Shown: positions 1-6,941, counted from the first letter of the stretch. The stretch is DNA of 16,217 nt from Cenarchaeum sp. SB0662_bin_33 (GCA_009840065.1 VXON01000051.1:1-16217), one strand, 5' to 3'. A program made the numbers and translations. Notes: generated by a model from the letters alone, not told the origin.

Positions 1-48
1 TACACAGGACCATCACTGCTTAATCACGCGAAGGCTGTCATTCATGTG

Positions 49-67
49 AGGGGGGTTGACCTCTTAC
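49..67. repeat. 19-bp inverted repeat, left arm
   Basis: The sequence AGGGGGGTTGACCTCTTAC here is the exact reverse complement of 16097-16115. Weaker similarity continues inward: about 14 of the next 19 aligned bases match, up to a shared GTGAT around position 87. There is no clear similarity on the outer side. The two arms face each other across the whole window. Exact identity with one-sided extension suggests ends of one kind of dispersed element rather than chance, but no transposase is recognisable next to either arm. Confidence 0.7.
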
Positions 68-166
68 TTGCTTCAGAGTGTGTGATGTTACAGTTATATT
101 GAAAAAGTCATGCATGTGCCCGACAAATTCCAAAAATTCACATATGTCAATACATCATACAAATCC

Positions 167-1024
167 ATGAGCAGTACGCCAAAACCCTTTGTCAAATGGG
201 CCGGAGGAAAGAGGCAGATATTAAACAGACTAATGGATATGCTTCCCAACAATTATGGCACGTACTATGAGCCATTCCTAGGCGGGGGGGCGCTCTTCTT
301 TTATATTCTGAGGCACAAACCCTCCCACAGATATTGTGTGTCGGACCTGAATCAAGAATTGATATTCACATATGAGGTAATTCGAGACCATGTTGATGAA
401 CTCATAGAACTACTAAATGGACATGCTGACACATTCAGAAATAGTAAAGAGTACTATTACAGGGTGCGCAGTCAGAGTCCAGACACGCCGGTCGAGAAGG
501 CGGCTAGGATGATATTCCTAAACAAGACCTGCTACAATGGGTTGTATCGCGTAAACAGCAAGAATGAATTCAATGTTCCCATTGGCAGCTATGTCAACCC
601 CCGGATAGTACACGAAGACAATCTAAGAAGCATTAGCAAGATACTAAACTCGAACAACATAACCATACAGTGCAATGACTTTGAGGAGACCGTACAGCAT
701 GCAGAAAGAGGAGATATGATATATTTTGATCCACCATATCAGCCAATAAACAGCACCAGTAGTTTTACGCAATATACAAGGTATGGTTTCTCATACGAGG
801 AGCTAAAGAGGTTGTCAGGAGTGTGCGAGTCTCTCCATAATGCCGGATGCAGTGTAATGATATCCAATTCGGACATGGATGTTGTTGAGCAGTTATTCAG
901 TAATGACATATGGCATGTTAAAAGGGTGGGAACTGCTAGGGCCATTAATTCGGTAGGAACAAAGAGGGTTGGACATCAGGAGCTACTTATAACAAACTAT
1001 GCGGGCCCCCAGACGTATCTCTGA
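167..1024 (+). CDS. DNA adenine N6-methyltransferase, D12/Dam class
   Basis: S-adenosylmethionine-dependent adenine-N6 DNA methyltransferase of the Dam/DpnM/MboIA type (alpha class, D12 family), 285 residues, close to the usual 260-290. Motifs are in order: FVKWAGGKRQ (residues 8-17) and EPFLGGGALFF (about 35-45) form the SAM site, and DPPY at 188-191 is the catalytic motif. Next comes FTQYTRYGF, which matches the FTAY-type segment after DPPY in Dam enzymes. By family precedent GATC is the likely target; this is inference. An upstream ATG at 110 is in frame, but ATG 167 gives the normal N-terminus and has a weak TATA-like CATATG 25 bp upstream. No restriction enzyme gene is seen, although the DNA left of the window is unknown. 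The gene lies between a dispersed repeat (49-67) and a TnpB-element end (1044), so it may be recently acquired. Confidence 0.92.
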   Translation: MSSTPKPFVKWAGGKRQILNRLMDMLPNNYGTYYEPFLGGGALFFYILRHKPSHRYCVSDLNQELIFTYEVIRDHVDELIELLNGHADTFRNSKEYYYRVRSQSPDTPVEKAARMIFLNKTCYNGLYRVNSKNEFNVPIGSYVNPRIVHEDNLRSISKILNSNNITIQCNDFEETVQHAERGDMIYFDPPYQPINSTSSFTQYTRYGFSYEELKRLSGVCESLHNAGCSVMISNSDMDVVEQLFSNDIWHVKRVGTARAINSVGTKRVGHQELLITNYAGPQTYL

Positions 1025-1043
1025 TTAAACCACACATTACGGG

Positions 1044-1118
1044 TTCCTCACACAGAGAGAAGGACTCGTTCCTACGAGATCATTGTGCATCCTAAAGTTT
1101 TACATTCGGCTTGGCGCC
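1044..1118 (-). ncRNA. Possible omega-RNA scaffold-like tail, copy A
   Basis: This is the 75-nt non-coding tail after the tnpB-like stop codon, 70/75 identical to copy B at 8602-8676. It contains CTCGT-AGGA-ACGAG followed at once by TCCT, so the hairpin loop can pair downstream as an H-type pseudoknot. In IS200/IS605 elements the guide RNA for TnpB comes from this position, and its guide is the DNA just beyond the element end. Here that would be the last bases before and within the 3' end of the methyltransferase gene. Transcription is not shown. Confidence 0.35.
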
Positions 1119-1256
1119 TCATGTGGCCATGACGCGTGCCATGGCCCGATACATAGAACCTTCCATGCCTAGATGCCCCTTACCATGGATGTTTGCCATA
1201 CAGTGTTTTGATGCACGGTTGTGGTCTTTCACCCCCTCGGCCCAGAACCTAGGTTT
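1044..1256 (-). repeat. 213-bp TnpB-element 3' end, copy A (inverted relative to 8464-8676)
   Basis: Read on the minus strand, this segment aligns without any gap to 8464-8676. I count about 32 differences in 213 positions, roughly 85% identity. The first 138 bases correspond to the last 46 codons of a tnpB-like gene, including the same TGA stop. The last 75 are non-coding and nearly identical, with one uninterrupted stretch of 41 matching bases. Similarity stops at GAGGAA (minus strand), only 20 bp from the methyltransferase stop codon. Confidence 0.88.
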
Positions 1257-1456
1257 TGCACCTCCACATACCATCTTCCGATGAGGGTCCTAGAGCAGTT
1301 TGTATGCCTCATTATTTTATACTCCCTCTTGAACGTCTCCAAAAGATAATTCCACACCATGCGGTCCATTGATGACTGATGGTATGTGTCCTGAACATCA
1401 AAGCCGGGACGGAACCGCATCCCACATCTAAATGTCCGGACCTCTGTCTTGATCAT
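1119..1456 (-). pseudogene. Internally deleted, frameshifted TnpB (IS200/IS605 family)
   Basis: On the minus strand an ORF begins near 1456 (ATG) and reads about 65 residues. A segment DRMVWNYLLETFKREY resembles the N-terminal R-F-V-Y-N-x-x-L-E-x-R-K-E-Y region of TnpB proteins. It then runs into the C-terminal repeat in the wrong frame and stops at 1229. The correct frame resumes at about 1256 with PRFWAE...KDHNRASKHC and ends at TGA 1119-1121. The catalytic RuvC core and zinc finger, about 300 residues, are missing. The C-terminal assignment rests on the match to copy B, which keeps a RuvC-III-like motif; the N-terminal assignment is weaker. The same frame is open up to an ATG at 1513, so the coding start is uncertain. 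DNA at 1514-1620 shows no recognisable left end. Confidence 0.55.
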
Positions 1457-1641
1457 ATAATACCTATCTTTAAAGTACTTTAAATTTTTATATAAAATAC
1501 GATCTATAATCATTTAGGAGAGCTAATATCATACCCATTACAGTCCTTCTGAATTACTAGTATTGGTTCTGAGAGTATGAATTGTATATGGAACACTATC
1601 TATTGGGTAAAATTTGTACAGTTTGAAAAATCCTTCGTCTT

Positions 1642-1658
1642 TGCGGGAGGAACCCGCA
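1642..1658. promoter_or_regulatory. Perfect hairpin upstream of the rps15 promoter
   Basis: TGCGGG-AGGAA-CCCGCA, a perfect 6-bp palindrome with a 5-base spacer, ends about 12 bp before the TATA box of the rps15 operon. The position suits a regulator binding site. It lies upstream of the expected start of transcription, so it should not be part of the mRNA. Confidence 0.3.
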
Positions 1659-1669
1659 TTACGCAAACG

Positions 1670-1678
1670 TTTAATTTT
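1670..1678 (+). promoter_or_regulatory. TATA box of the rps15-recJ-pcc1-serS operon
   Basis: TTTAATTTT preceded by AAACG (BRE-like), centred 27 bp before the ATG at 1701. This is the archaeal TATA-to-start distance and implies a leaderless transcript. Confidence 0.55.
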
Positions 1679-1700
1679 GCAACCACTATATCAAGGCATT

Positions 1701-2150
1701 ATGGGAAGAATGCATACCCACCGGCATGGCAAGTCACACTCTCGAAGGCCTGTTGAGATCCACATACCACAATGGATACCATATACACCAAAGCAGGTGG
1801 AAGAGCTAGTTGTAAAATATGCCCGGGACGGTCTGACTCCCAGCCAGATAGGCATAAAGCTGCGAGACCAGCATGCCATACCCTTGGTAAAGCCCATAGT
1901 GGGAAAGACCATTGGAAGAATTCTAGAGCAGAATGAGTTAAAACCCGACATGCCCGAAGATCTGGACAACATGGTAAAGAAGGCAGTAGGCCTACAGAGG
2001 CACCTTCGTGAAAACCGGGGCGATAGAAGAAATGTAAGATCATTAGAGTTGATAGAGGCCAAGGTGCATAGGCTCTCGGTATACTACAAAAGAGAGGGAC
2101 GCATACCTAATGACTGGAAGTACAAGTCGGTAGTTGCCCAGCTGGAATGA
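1701..2150 (+). CDS. rps15: Ribosomal protein uS15 (archaeal S15 / eukaryotic S13 type)
   Basis: Small-subunit ribosomal protein that binds the central domain of 16S rRNA. At 149 residues it has the archaeal/eukaryotic length; bacterial S15 is about 89 and lacks the N-terminal extension. The N-terminus MGRMHTHRHGKSHS is the typical archaeal extension. The C-terminal half holds the conserved helices (LRENRGDRRNVRSLELIEAK followed by HRLSVYYKREGRIP). An upstream in-frame ATG at 1614 would add 29 unlike residues. ATG 1701 is chosen by family alignment and the TATA spacing. The stop overlaps the ATG of the next gene (ATGA), so translation is probably coupled. Confidence 0.95.
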   Translation: MGRMHTHRHGKSHSRRPVEIHIPQWIPYTPKQVEELVVKYARDGLTPSQIGIKLRDQHAIPLVKPIVGKTIGRILEQNELKPDMPEDLDNMVKKAVGLQRHLRENRGDRRNVRSLELIEAKVHRLSVYYKREGRIPNDWKYKSVVAQLE

Positions 2151-3571
2151 CATCCCTGTCCGAGTCACTGTCCATGTTTACGGACAGGGTGATGGACTGC
2201 ATAAAGACCAAAAAGAAGATCATGGTGCTTACCCATATGGACTGCGATGGGCTGACATCAGGATCCATAATCGGCAAGGCACTCATACGTGCCGGTGCCA
2301 ACTGTACCATCCGCTCATCCATGGAGTTTAGCCTCAAGGTGGCAAAGTCACTATCCAAGGATGGGAGAGATCTTCACATAATAACAGATCTGGGAGGCGG
2401 ATTTGCATCCGACATAGACAGGGAGTTGGGAGAGAGATGGATGGTACTAGACCACCACCACATACCGGAGACGGAGATGGATAATGAACGGGTCATAAAT
2501 TCCTGGAAGTTTGGTGTGGACGGGGGGGTGGACGTCTGCGCCGGAGGTATGGCGTATCTGGCCGCCGAGTATATGGACAAGGACAACTCAGATTTATCAC
2601 CACTGGCCATTGTTGCCGCACTAGGAGACCGGCAGGACCAAGGCGAAAAGAGATCATTGACCGGCAAGAATAAGGAGATATCCAAAACAGCCGAAGATTT
2701 GGGGCTCTTGGAGGTGGATATGGACCTGCTGTTGTATGGCCGGGAGACCCGGCCCATAGCGGATGCACTCGCATACACATCACAGCCATACATAAAGGGG
2801 GTAACTTGGGAGCGCGGGGCCTGCGCGACACTGCTCAAAAACGCAGGCATAGAGATCAAGAAGAGCGGGAGATGGCGCGTCCCGGCCGAATTGACGCAGG
2901 ATGAGAAGGTAGCAATCATAGATGCAATAGCCAAGTATGCGCCAGGACCCGGAATCACCGAGGCCATGACAGAGATAATAGGCCACACCTATACGCTGAC
3001 AGGCGAGGAGAGTGGGAGCTTTTTGCGGGATTGCCGGGAGTTCGGAACCATGCTTAACTCGTGTGGACGTATAGGAAAGCCGGGTGTTGGTATGGCAGTC
3101 AGTATGGGGGACAGGGATGCGATGTTATCGGTCGCCGAGGAGACACTTAGGGAGTACAAGAGCCGCATAAGAGAGTACATGAATATAATATCCAATGATC
3201 GGTGGAGAATAACCACGCATGATTATACAGTAATGGTTAATGCCGAGGGGGTGGTACCCGAGACCATGAGCGGCACAATTGCATCAATGATATCAGGTTC
3301 GCCAAAGTATAATGGAAAGATCATAATACTAAGAACCAGTGGTTCGGAGAATACCATCAAGTTCTCAGCCCGTAAGGCCCAGGGATGTGCGGTACCCGTA
3401 AGTCTGAGTGAACTGCTACAGAAGGGGACGGAGTGTTTTGGCGGCATGAGTGGCGGACACGACATGGCTGCGGGGGCCCGCATAGATAAAGAGAAATTGG
3501 ACGACTTTCTAGACCACCTAGAGGCCAATGTCAATAACATCCAGGGTAACAATACTCCTCAATCTGAATGA
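2147..3571 (+). CDS. RecJ-like DHH-family single-strand exonuclease (archaeal RecJ/GAN type)
   Basis: DHH/DHHA1 phosphoesterase, 474 residues. Seen motifs: HMDCDG at 30-35 (motif I, metal-binding Asp32 and Asp34), ITDLGGG with Asp81 (motif II), LDHHH with Asp102-His103-His104 (the DHH motif), and SGGHDMAAG with GGH at 436-438 (DHHA1 substrate-binding end). All metal ligands appear present, so an active Mn/Mg-dependent 5'-3' nuclease is expected. In archaea such proteins (GAN) associate with GINS and the CMG helicase at the replication fork; assignment to that role here is by family. A neighbouring ribosomal protein gene and pcc1 are consistent with a housekeeping archaeal gene. The start overlaps rps15 by 4 bp, and the 3' end overlaps pcc1 by 44 bp. 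Confidence 0.9.
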   Translation: MTSLSESLSMFTDRVMDCIKTKKKIMVLTHMDCDGLTSGSIIGKALIRAGANCTIRSSMEFSLKVAKSLSKDGRDLHIITDLGGGFASDIDRELGERWMVLDHHHIPETEMDNERVINSWKFGVDGGVDVCAGGMAYLAAEYMDKDNSDLSPLAIVAALGDRQDQGEKRSLTGKNKEISKTAEDLGLLEVDMDLLLYGRETRPIADALAYTSQPYIKGVTWERGACATLLKNAGIEIKKSGRWRVPAELTQDEKVAIIDAIAKYAPGPGITEAMTEIIGHTYTLTGEESGSFLRDCREFGTMLNSCGRIGKPGVGMAVSMGDRDAMLSVAEETLREYKSRIREYMNIISNDRWRITTHDYTVMVNAEGVVPETMSGTIASMISGSPKYNGKIIILRTSGSENTIKFSARKAQGCAVPVSLSELLQKGTECFGGMSGGHDMAAGARIDKEKLDDFLDHLEANVNNIQGNNTPQSE

Positions 3572-3770
3572 GGGTATGGCCGACATGCTGTACAGATCCC
3601 TAAAGCCCGACAATGTGAATATACCACCAGATATGAGTATCAGTATGAACGTAACCAATGATACATTGAGCATTACGGTGAGTAGCCCGGATAATCCATC
3701 TAGGGTCATACATACAGTTGATGAGATACTCGCTCATGCCCAGATGATACTGGATGTGACCCGGACATGA
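3528..3770 (+). CDS. KEOPS complex subunit Pcc1
   Basis: Small dimerising subunit of KEOPS, the complex that makes the universal t6A modification at position 37 of ANN-decoding tRNAs. At 80 residues it is the usual size. The fold pattern of the Pcc1/CTAG family is visible: a first beta strand RVTILLNL, the helix-turn LYRSLKPDN (the conserved ALKPEN-like motif), strands around SISMNVTNDTLSITVSSPD, and a C-terminal helix with VDEILAHAQMIL. Starting at 3528 is needed to keep the first beta strand, which makes the gene overlap recJ by 44 bp in another frame. The last bases overlap the serS start (ATGATAG). Location before serS links tRNA modification with tRNA charging. Confidence 0.82.
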   Translation: MSITSRVTILLNLNEGMADMLYRSLKPDNVNIPPDMSISMNVTNDTLSITVSSPDNPSRVIHTVDEILAHAQMILDVTRT

Positions 3771-5014
3771 TAGACCCCCGGATAATACGCGAGAGGCCGG
3801 ACGACATCAGGCATATGCTACAATGCAGGGCAGTGGATTATGATTTAGATGCACTCGTACTGTGTGAGCAGGAGAGACGCCGGCACATGGCAGATACAGA
3901 CAGGTTGCGGCAAGAGAGAAACGACTGCGGCAGGACCATATCGGCATCGAAAAAATCCGGAGAGGATGCAGGCCTCCTTATAAAACATATGAAGGTAGTA
4001 TCAGCACGACTACAGGTCCAGGAGATTGCACAAGCTGCCAACGAAGAAAAGTACCAAAAGCTGATTCGCTCCATTCCCAACATGATACATGATACCGTAC
4101 CGGTGGGGCCCGATGATACTGCCAATGCAGAGACAGGCCGGTGGGGTCCAACCGATAGTAAACCGGGCAACCATATCAGTGTAGCCGGAGACCTGTTGGA
4201 TATGGAGAGGGCCTCCAAGGTTGCAGGATCCCGATTCTACTATCTCAAGGATGGCCTGGTGCGGCTGAATTATGCCCTGTTGTCATATGCGCTGGATCAT
4301 CTCTCAAAGTACGGATATGTTCTGGTACAGCCACCATACATGATCAATCGCCAGTCCATGGAGGGAGCCATCATTGCCGAGGACTTTGAAGATGTAATCT
4401 ATAAGATTCAGGACAAGGACCTATACATGATTGGAACCTCCGAGCATGCCATGGCCGCTATGCACTCGGACGAGATAATTGATGGTAAAACACTGCCTCT
4501 CAGATATGCAGGAGTCAGTCCGTGCTTTCGCAAGGAGGCAGGAGCCCATGGCACGGACCAGAAGGGCATATTTCGTGTGCATCAGTTCGAAAAGGTAGAG
4601 CAGTTTGTATATACAAAGCCCGAGCAATCCTGGGCCGAGCATCAAAGGATGCTGTGCATATCCGAGCAATTCTACAAGAGCCTTGAGATACCATACAGGA
4701 CTGTAATACTGTCTAGTGGCGATATGGGCAAGGTGGCATCCAAGACATATGACATAGAGGCTTGGATGGCGGGGCAGTCTGCTTATAGGGAGGTAGTATC
4801 ATGTTCCAACTGTACCGACTATCAGGCCAGAAGGCTGATGATTAGGTATAGGGATCGTACCAATGACAAGCCCCAGTACCTGCATACACTGAACAGTACA
4901 CTGGTAGCCACCACACGAACCATGGTGGCCATAATGGAGAACCACCAAAGGGCAGACGGCCACATCGATATACCAAAACCCCTCCAGTCGTACATGAATC
5001 TCAAGGTTATATGA
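3767..5014 (+). CDS. serS: Seryl-tRNA synthetase (class II)
   Basis: Charges tRNA-Ser, 415 residues, the normal length for the common (non-methanogen) SerRS. The N-terminal part (about 1-110) begins MIDPRIIRERPDDIRHML and is rich in Arg/Glu/Lys heptad-like helix, matching the coiled-coil tRNA-binding arm. Class II motif 2 reads CFRKEAGAHGTDQKGIFRVH, with the ATP-contacting Arg near 255. Motif 3 reads TLNSTLVATTRTMVAIMENH, with its Arg near 384. A serine-site TSEH segment (about 223-226) is present. The start overlaps pcc1 by 4 bp. No key residue seems missing. Confidence 0.96.
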   Translation: MIDPRIIRERPDDIRHMLQCRAVDYDLDALVLCEQERRRHMADTDRLRQERNDCGRTISASKKSGEDAGLLIKHMKVVSARLQVQEIAQAANEEKYQKLIRSIPNMIHDTVPVGPDDTANAETGRWGPTDSKPGNHISVAGDLLDMERASKVAGSRFYYLKDGLVRLNYALLSYALDHLSKYGYVLVQPPYMINRQSMEGAIIAEDFEDVIYKIQDKDLYMIGTSEHAMAAMHSDEIIDGKTLPLRYAGVSPCFRKEAGAHGTDQKGIFRVHQFEKVEQFVYTKPEQSWAEHQRMLCISEQFYKSLEIPYRTVILSSGDMGKVASKTYDIEAWMAGQSAYREVVSCSNCTDYQARRLMIRYRDRTNDKPQYLHTLNSTLVATTRTMVAIMENHQRADGHIDIPKPLQSYMNLKVI

Positions 5015-5017
5015 GGT

Positions 5018-5107
5018 ATGGTTTGTGCGGGCATTTGCGTGGCTGTTGTATTTCTGGCAGCTCCCCCAATCCTCCTGTTGATGCCCATAGTGCACGATCA
5101 GCAGTGA
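5018..5107 (+). CDS. Possible 29-residue single-span membrane peptide
   Basis: A short ORF starts 3 bases after the serS stop: MVCAGICVAVVFLAAPPILL, then LMPIVHDQQ and TGA. Residues 2-24 are almost wholly apolar and could form one membrane span, with a short polar C-terminus. GAGGT sits directly against the ATG, so translation would rely on coupling to serS. I do not recognise a family. An uninterrupted hydrophobic run in an otherwise G+C-typical gap argues mildly for a real gene, but 29 codons can be open by chance. Confidence 0.35.
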   Translation: MVCAGICVAVVFLAAPPILLLMPIVHDQQ

Positions 5108-5130
5108 TTCTAAATGAAATTCAGTATACC

Positions 5131-5140
5131 CTTATATTTT
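5131..5140 (+). promoter_or_regulatory. TATA box of the eS1 operon
   Basis: CTTATATTTT, centred about 25 bp upstream of ATG 5161. The spacing favours 5161 over the in-frame ATG at 5149 as the start of a leaderless message. Confidence 0.55.
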
Positions 5141-5160
5141 GGGGATAAATGATAAGAGAA

Positions 5161-5772
5161 ATGGTACGCAGGAAAGGTCGCACACGTGACAAGTGGCGGG
5201 ACAAGCGTTGGATAAACGTAGTGGCGCCGGAATCCATGAATTATATACAATTGGCACACATTCCCATAACCACCGATGAGGGGGCAAAGGGTAGGGTAAT
5301 TGAAAAGACACTCTACGACATACTCAAGGGGGACCCAACCCAATACAGTATAAAACTATACTTCCAGATAGACCGCATAGAGGGCGATACGGCACACACC
5401 ATATTCAAGAGGTATGAGTACTCTAAAGAGTATCTCAAGAGTCTAGTCCGTCGTGACTCTTCAAAGATAAATTTTATCATGGATGCCGAGACCAAAGATG
5501 GCTATGTCTTTCGCATAAACATCATAGCCCTTACACACAAACGACTTAACAGCTCCCGAAAGCATGCCCTCAGGCTGGCCGCTCGCAATATACTAAGCAG
5601 GGACGTACCAAAGCTAGACATACATCAATTTGTCCAAAAGACCTGCTACGGAGACATACATGCCAGCATACTCTCCGAGGGCAAAAAGCTTGTCCGACTT
5701 AGACATGTGGGACTAGAGAAGGTAAAGCTGGTACGCACTGCCGAAAAACAGATAACACTGCTTGAGGCCTAG
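5161..5772 (+). CDS. rps3ae: Ribosomal protein eS1 (S3Ae)
   Basis: Small-subunit ribosomal protein shared by archaea and eukaryotes, absent from bacteria. 203 residues from ATG 5161, giving the typical N-terminus MVRRKGRTRDKWRDKRW. Characteristic stretches are GRVIEKTLYDILKGDPTQY, KLYFQIDRIEG, the FKRYEYSKEYLKSLVRR block and a C-terminal half with HKRLNSSRKHALR. An ATG at 5149 would add four residues, but it would sit upstream of the expected transcription start. Three bases separate it from the next gene, so the two are co-transcribed. Confidence 0.93.
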   Translation: MVRRKGRTRDKWRDKRWINVVAPESMNYIQLAHIPITTDEGAKGRVIEKTLYDILKGDPTQYSIKLYFQIDRIEGDTAHTIFKRYEYSKEYLKSLVRRDSSKINFIMDAETKDGYVFRINIIALTHKRLNSSRKHALRLAARNILSRDVPKLDIHQFVQKTCYGDIHASILSEGKKLVRLRHVGLEKVKLVRTAEKQITLLEA

Positions 5773-5775
5773 GCC

Positions 5776-6201
5776 GTGGCAAACATACAGAACGTACACC
5801 TAGATATCATAATACATGCCACAGAGGATGTAGACAAAATCCTAAAGTCCCTACACCAGACTCTGTATGTGCATCCGGATAATTTTGATATCTCCCAAAC
5901 TAGGGGCCATTATCACAATCCCATAATGATGGCAGCTGCCACCCTGCGTAAGAAGGATGCAGCCCGATTCATCAGGGCATTATGTAAGAGGCTAGGGAGA
6001 TATCAGAGGGATGAGATCATACGAACAATCTCTACTCGCATAAGCAGCTCTTCTTTGTACCTGAGGTTAGATAGGCAGGAGATCGTACACAGTGGGGGTG
6101 TGATGTTGCAGGACTCGGGTACCATAAGGGTTAAGATACACATGCCCATTCATGCCGGACGCGCCGAGGATGCATTTACAGAGATGTTGTCTCTATATTA
6201 A
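5776..6201 (+). CDS. Archaeal RNA-binding protein of the COG1325 (predicted exosome-associated) type
   Basis: 141 residues with a GTG start 3 bp after the eS1 stop. The pattern is typical of the small archaeal COG1325 family: a first strand HLDIIIHATEDVDKILKSL, then RGHYHNPIMMAAATLRKKDA, and near the end SSSLYLRLDRQEIV followed by IRVKIHMPI. The family is annotated as an RNA-binding or predicted exosome subunit; no catalytic residues are known to me. Operon with a ribosomal protein fits an RNA role. The exact function is unproven. Confidence 0.7.
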   Translation: MANIQNVHLDIIIHATEDVDKILKSLHQTLYVHPDNFDISQTRGHYHNPIMMAAATLRKKDAARFIRALCKRLGRYQRDEIIRTISTRISSSSLYLRLDRQEIVHSGGVMLQDSGTIRVKIHMPIHAGRAEDAFTEMLSLY

Positions 6202-6223
6202 TAGGGCAAAAACAGTTTGTAGA

Positions 6224-6294
6224 TGGGAATGAGGAGATAGTAGCCGCTCCAGACTGAGCATAACGCGTTGAGGACCCCGCGACGACCTGACCCA
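6224..6294 (+). ncRNA. Candidate C/D-box guide RNA
   Basis: A C-like box ATGAGGA (6229-6235), CTGA (6254-6257), a C'-like box TTGAGGA (6268-6274) and CTGA (6287-6290) occur in the right order. TGGG (6224-6227) and CCCA (6291-6294) can pair as a terminal stem, and TTGT/ACAA can extend it across a bulge. Both C boxes deviate from RTGATGA at the same position, and the first guide interval (18 nt) is longer than the usual 12. It lies just after the COG1325 gene and could be processed from that transcript. Confidence 0.25.
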
Positions 6295-6413
6295 CAATTA
6301 TAATGTGAAGGACATTTTTATGGTAACTGCCATCATATACTCACGCAACCCGCGCACGACATTATTGTGATGTGTTGGCATACCTTAGAATGCAGGTGCA
6401 ATATGTGGCGCGC

Positions 6414-6578
6414 TTAAAAACTAAACTGTTGCAAATATGGTACCTGCCGCAGGTGGTACCTAGAGCGGAGACCGGGATCCTGACAATCCATGTGGCATCC
6501 TTGTTTGGCAGATAGTTCCTCAGCCGGCTTGCCAGACCTTTCCAGCGCCCAATGCAGCATTGAGGCTTCAATATCAAA
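6414..6578 (-). pseudogene. Remnant of an HTH domain from an XRE/ImmA (COG2856)-type protein
   Basis: On the minus strand, after a stop at 6579-6581, the frame reads FDIEASMLHWALERSGKPAE and then ELSAK. This closely follows the start of HTH-ImmA/IrrE proteins (I-x-P-x-x-L-x-W-A-x-E-R-S-G-x-x-x-E-E-L-A-x-K). The next family block (F-P-x-L-x-x-W) appears in another frame as LPNKDATWIV. The following (T-L-R-Q-L-x-x-F-A) returns in the first frame as HLRQVPYLQQFS before a stop at 6414. Two frameshifts, no start codon and no peptidase domain mean it is dead. Such proteins usually belong to mobile elements or toxin-antitoxin loci. Confidence 0.5.
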
Positions 6579-6582
6579 TTAT

Positions 6583-6716
6583 GTTTTTTTGAGAGTGTTT
6601 TGCTTTTTGATATACGTAAAAACGATGACTCGTGTGCCAAATGAAATAATGGGTGTTTTAAACGATTTTTTGGTATCAAATTGGTTATTCAAAAAACAAA
6701 ACACTTTCGTTTTTTT
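6583..6716. mobile_element. 118-bp MITE-like element (6591-6708) with 8-bp flanking repeat
   Basis: Positions 6591-6610 and the reverse complement of 6689-6708 share GARAGTGTTTTGYTTTTTGA, with 2 mismatches in 20. The same octamer GTTTTTTT borders both ends (6583-6590 and 6709-6716), as a target duplication would. The interior holds no credible gene. The octamer is low-complexity, so chance cannot be excluded. It sits immediately upstream of the HTH remnant. A related single end is found at 11596-11625. Confidence 0.5.
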
Positions 6717-6822
6717 AATTATAAATTTGTTAGAATTATAAGTCTTATATTAAATCAAGTGGCTGCCATGTTTGTGTCTGCAACTAGGCCCCTTACGGAT
6801 ATCTTGCATACACCCCACAAGA

Positions 6823-6862
6823 ACGAATGATTCGTGCCTGCGAGATCACTACGCCTCGTAGT
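6823..6862. promoter_or_regulatory. Pair of hairpins upstream of geranylgeranyl reductase
   Basis: ACGAAT-G-ATTCGT (6823-6835) and ACTACG-CCT-CGTAGT (6848-6862) are perfect palindromes 12 bp apart, 80-120 bp before the promoter. They may be regulator sites, a small RNA or a decayed element end. Nothing else is recognisable between 6717 and 6935. Confidence 0.3.
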
Positions 6863-6941
6863 TTCATACGGCCATCATACATGTCATTACCACACACAGA
6901 ACCCACTACGGCCAGACACCCCTACCATGAACGGTGTAGTT

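Noticed and set aside
2374..2988. 204-codon minus-strand ORF opposite recJ
   Set aside because: Antisense shadow of a well-supported gene; Ser/Pro-rich composition typical of reverse-strand reading.
6439..6460. Near-palindrome with GGTACC at both ends
   Set aside because: It falls within the decayed HTH codons and has a 2-base offset; probably chance.
6490..6741. 83-codon plus-strand ORF across the MITE-like element
   Set aside because: It runs through both element ends and the antisense of the HTH remnant, has T-tract-derived Phe/Leu runs, and has no family likeness.
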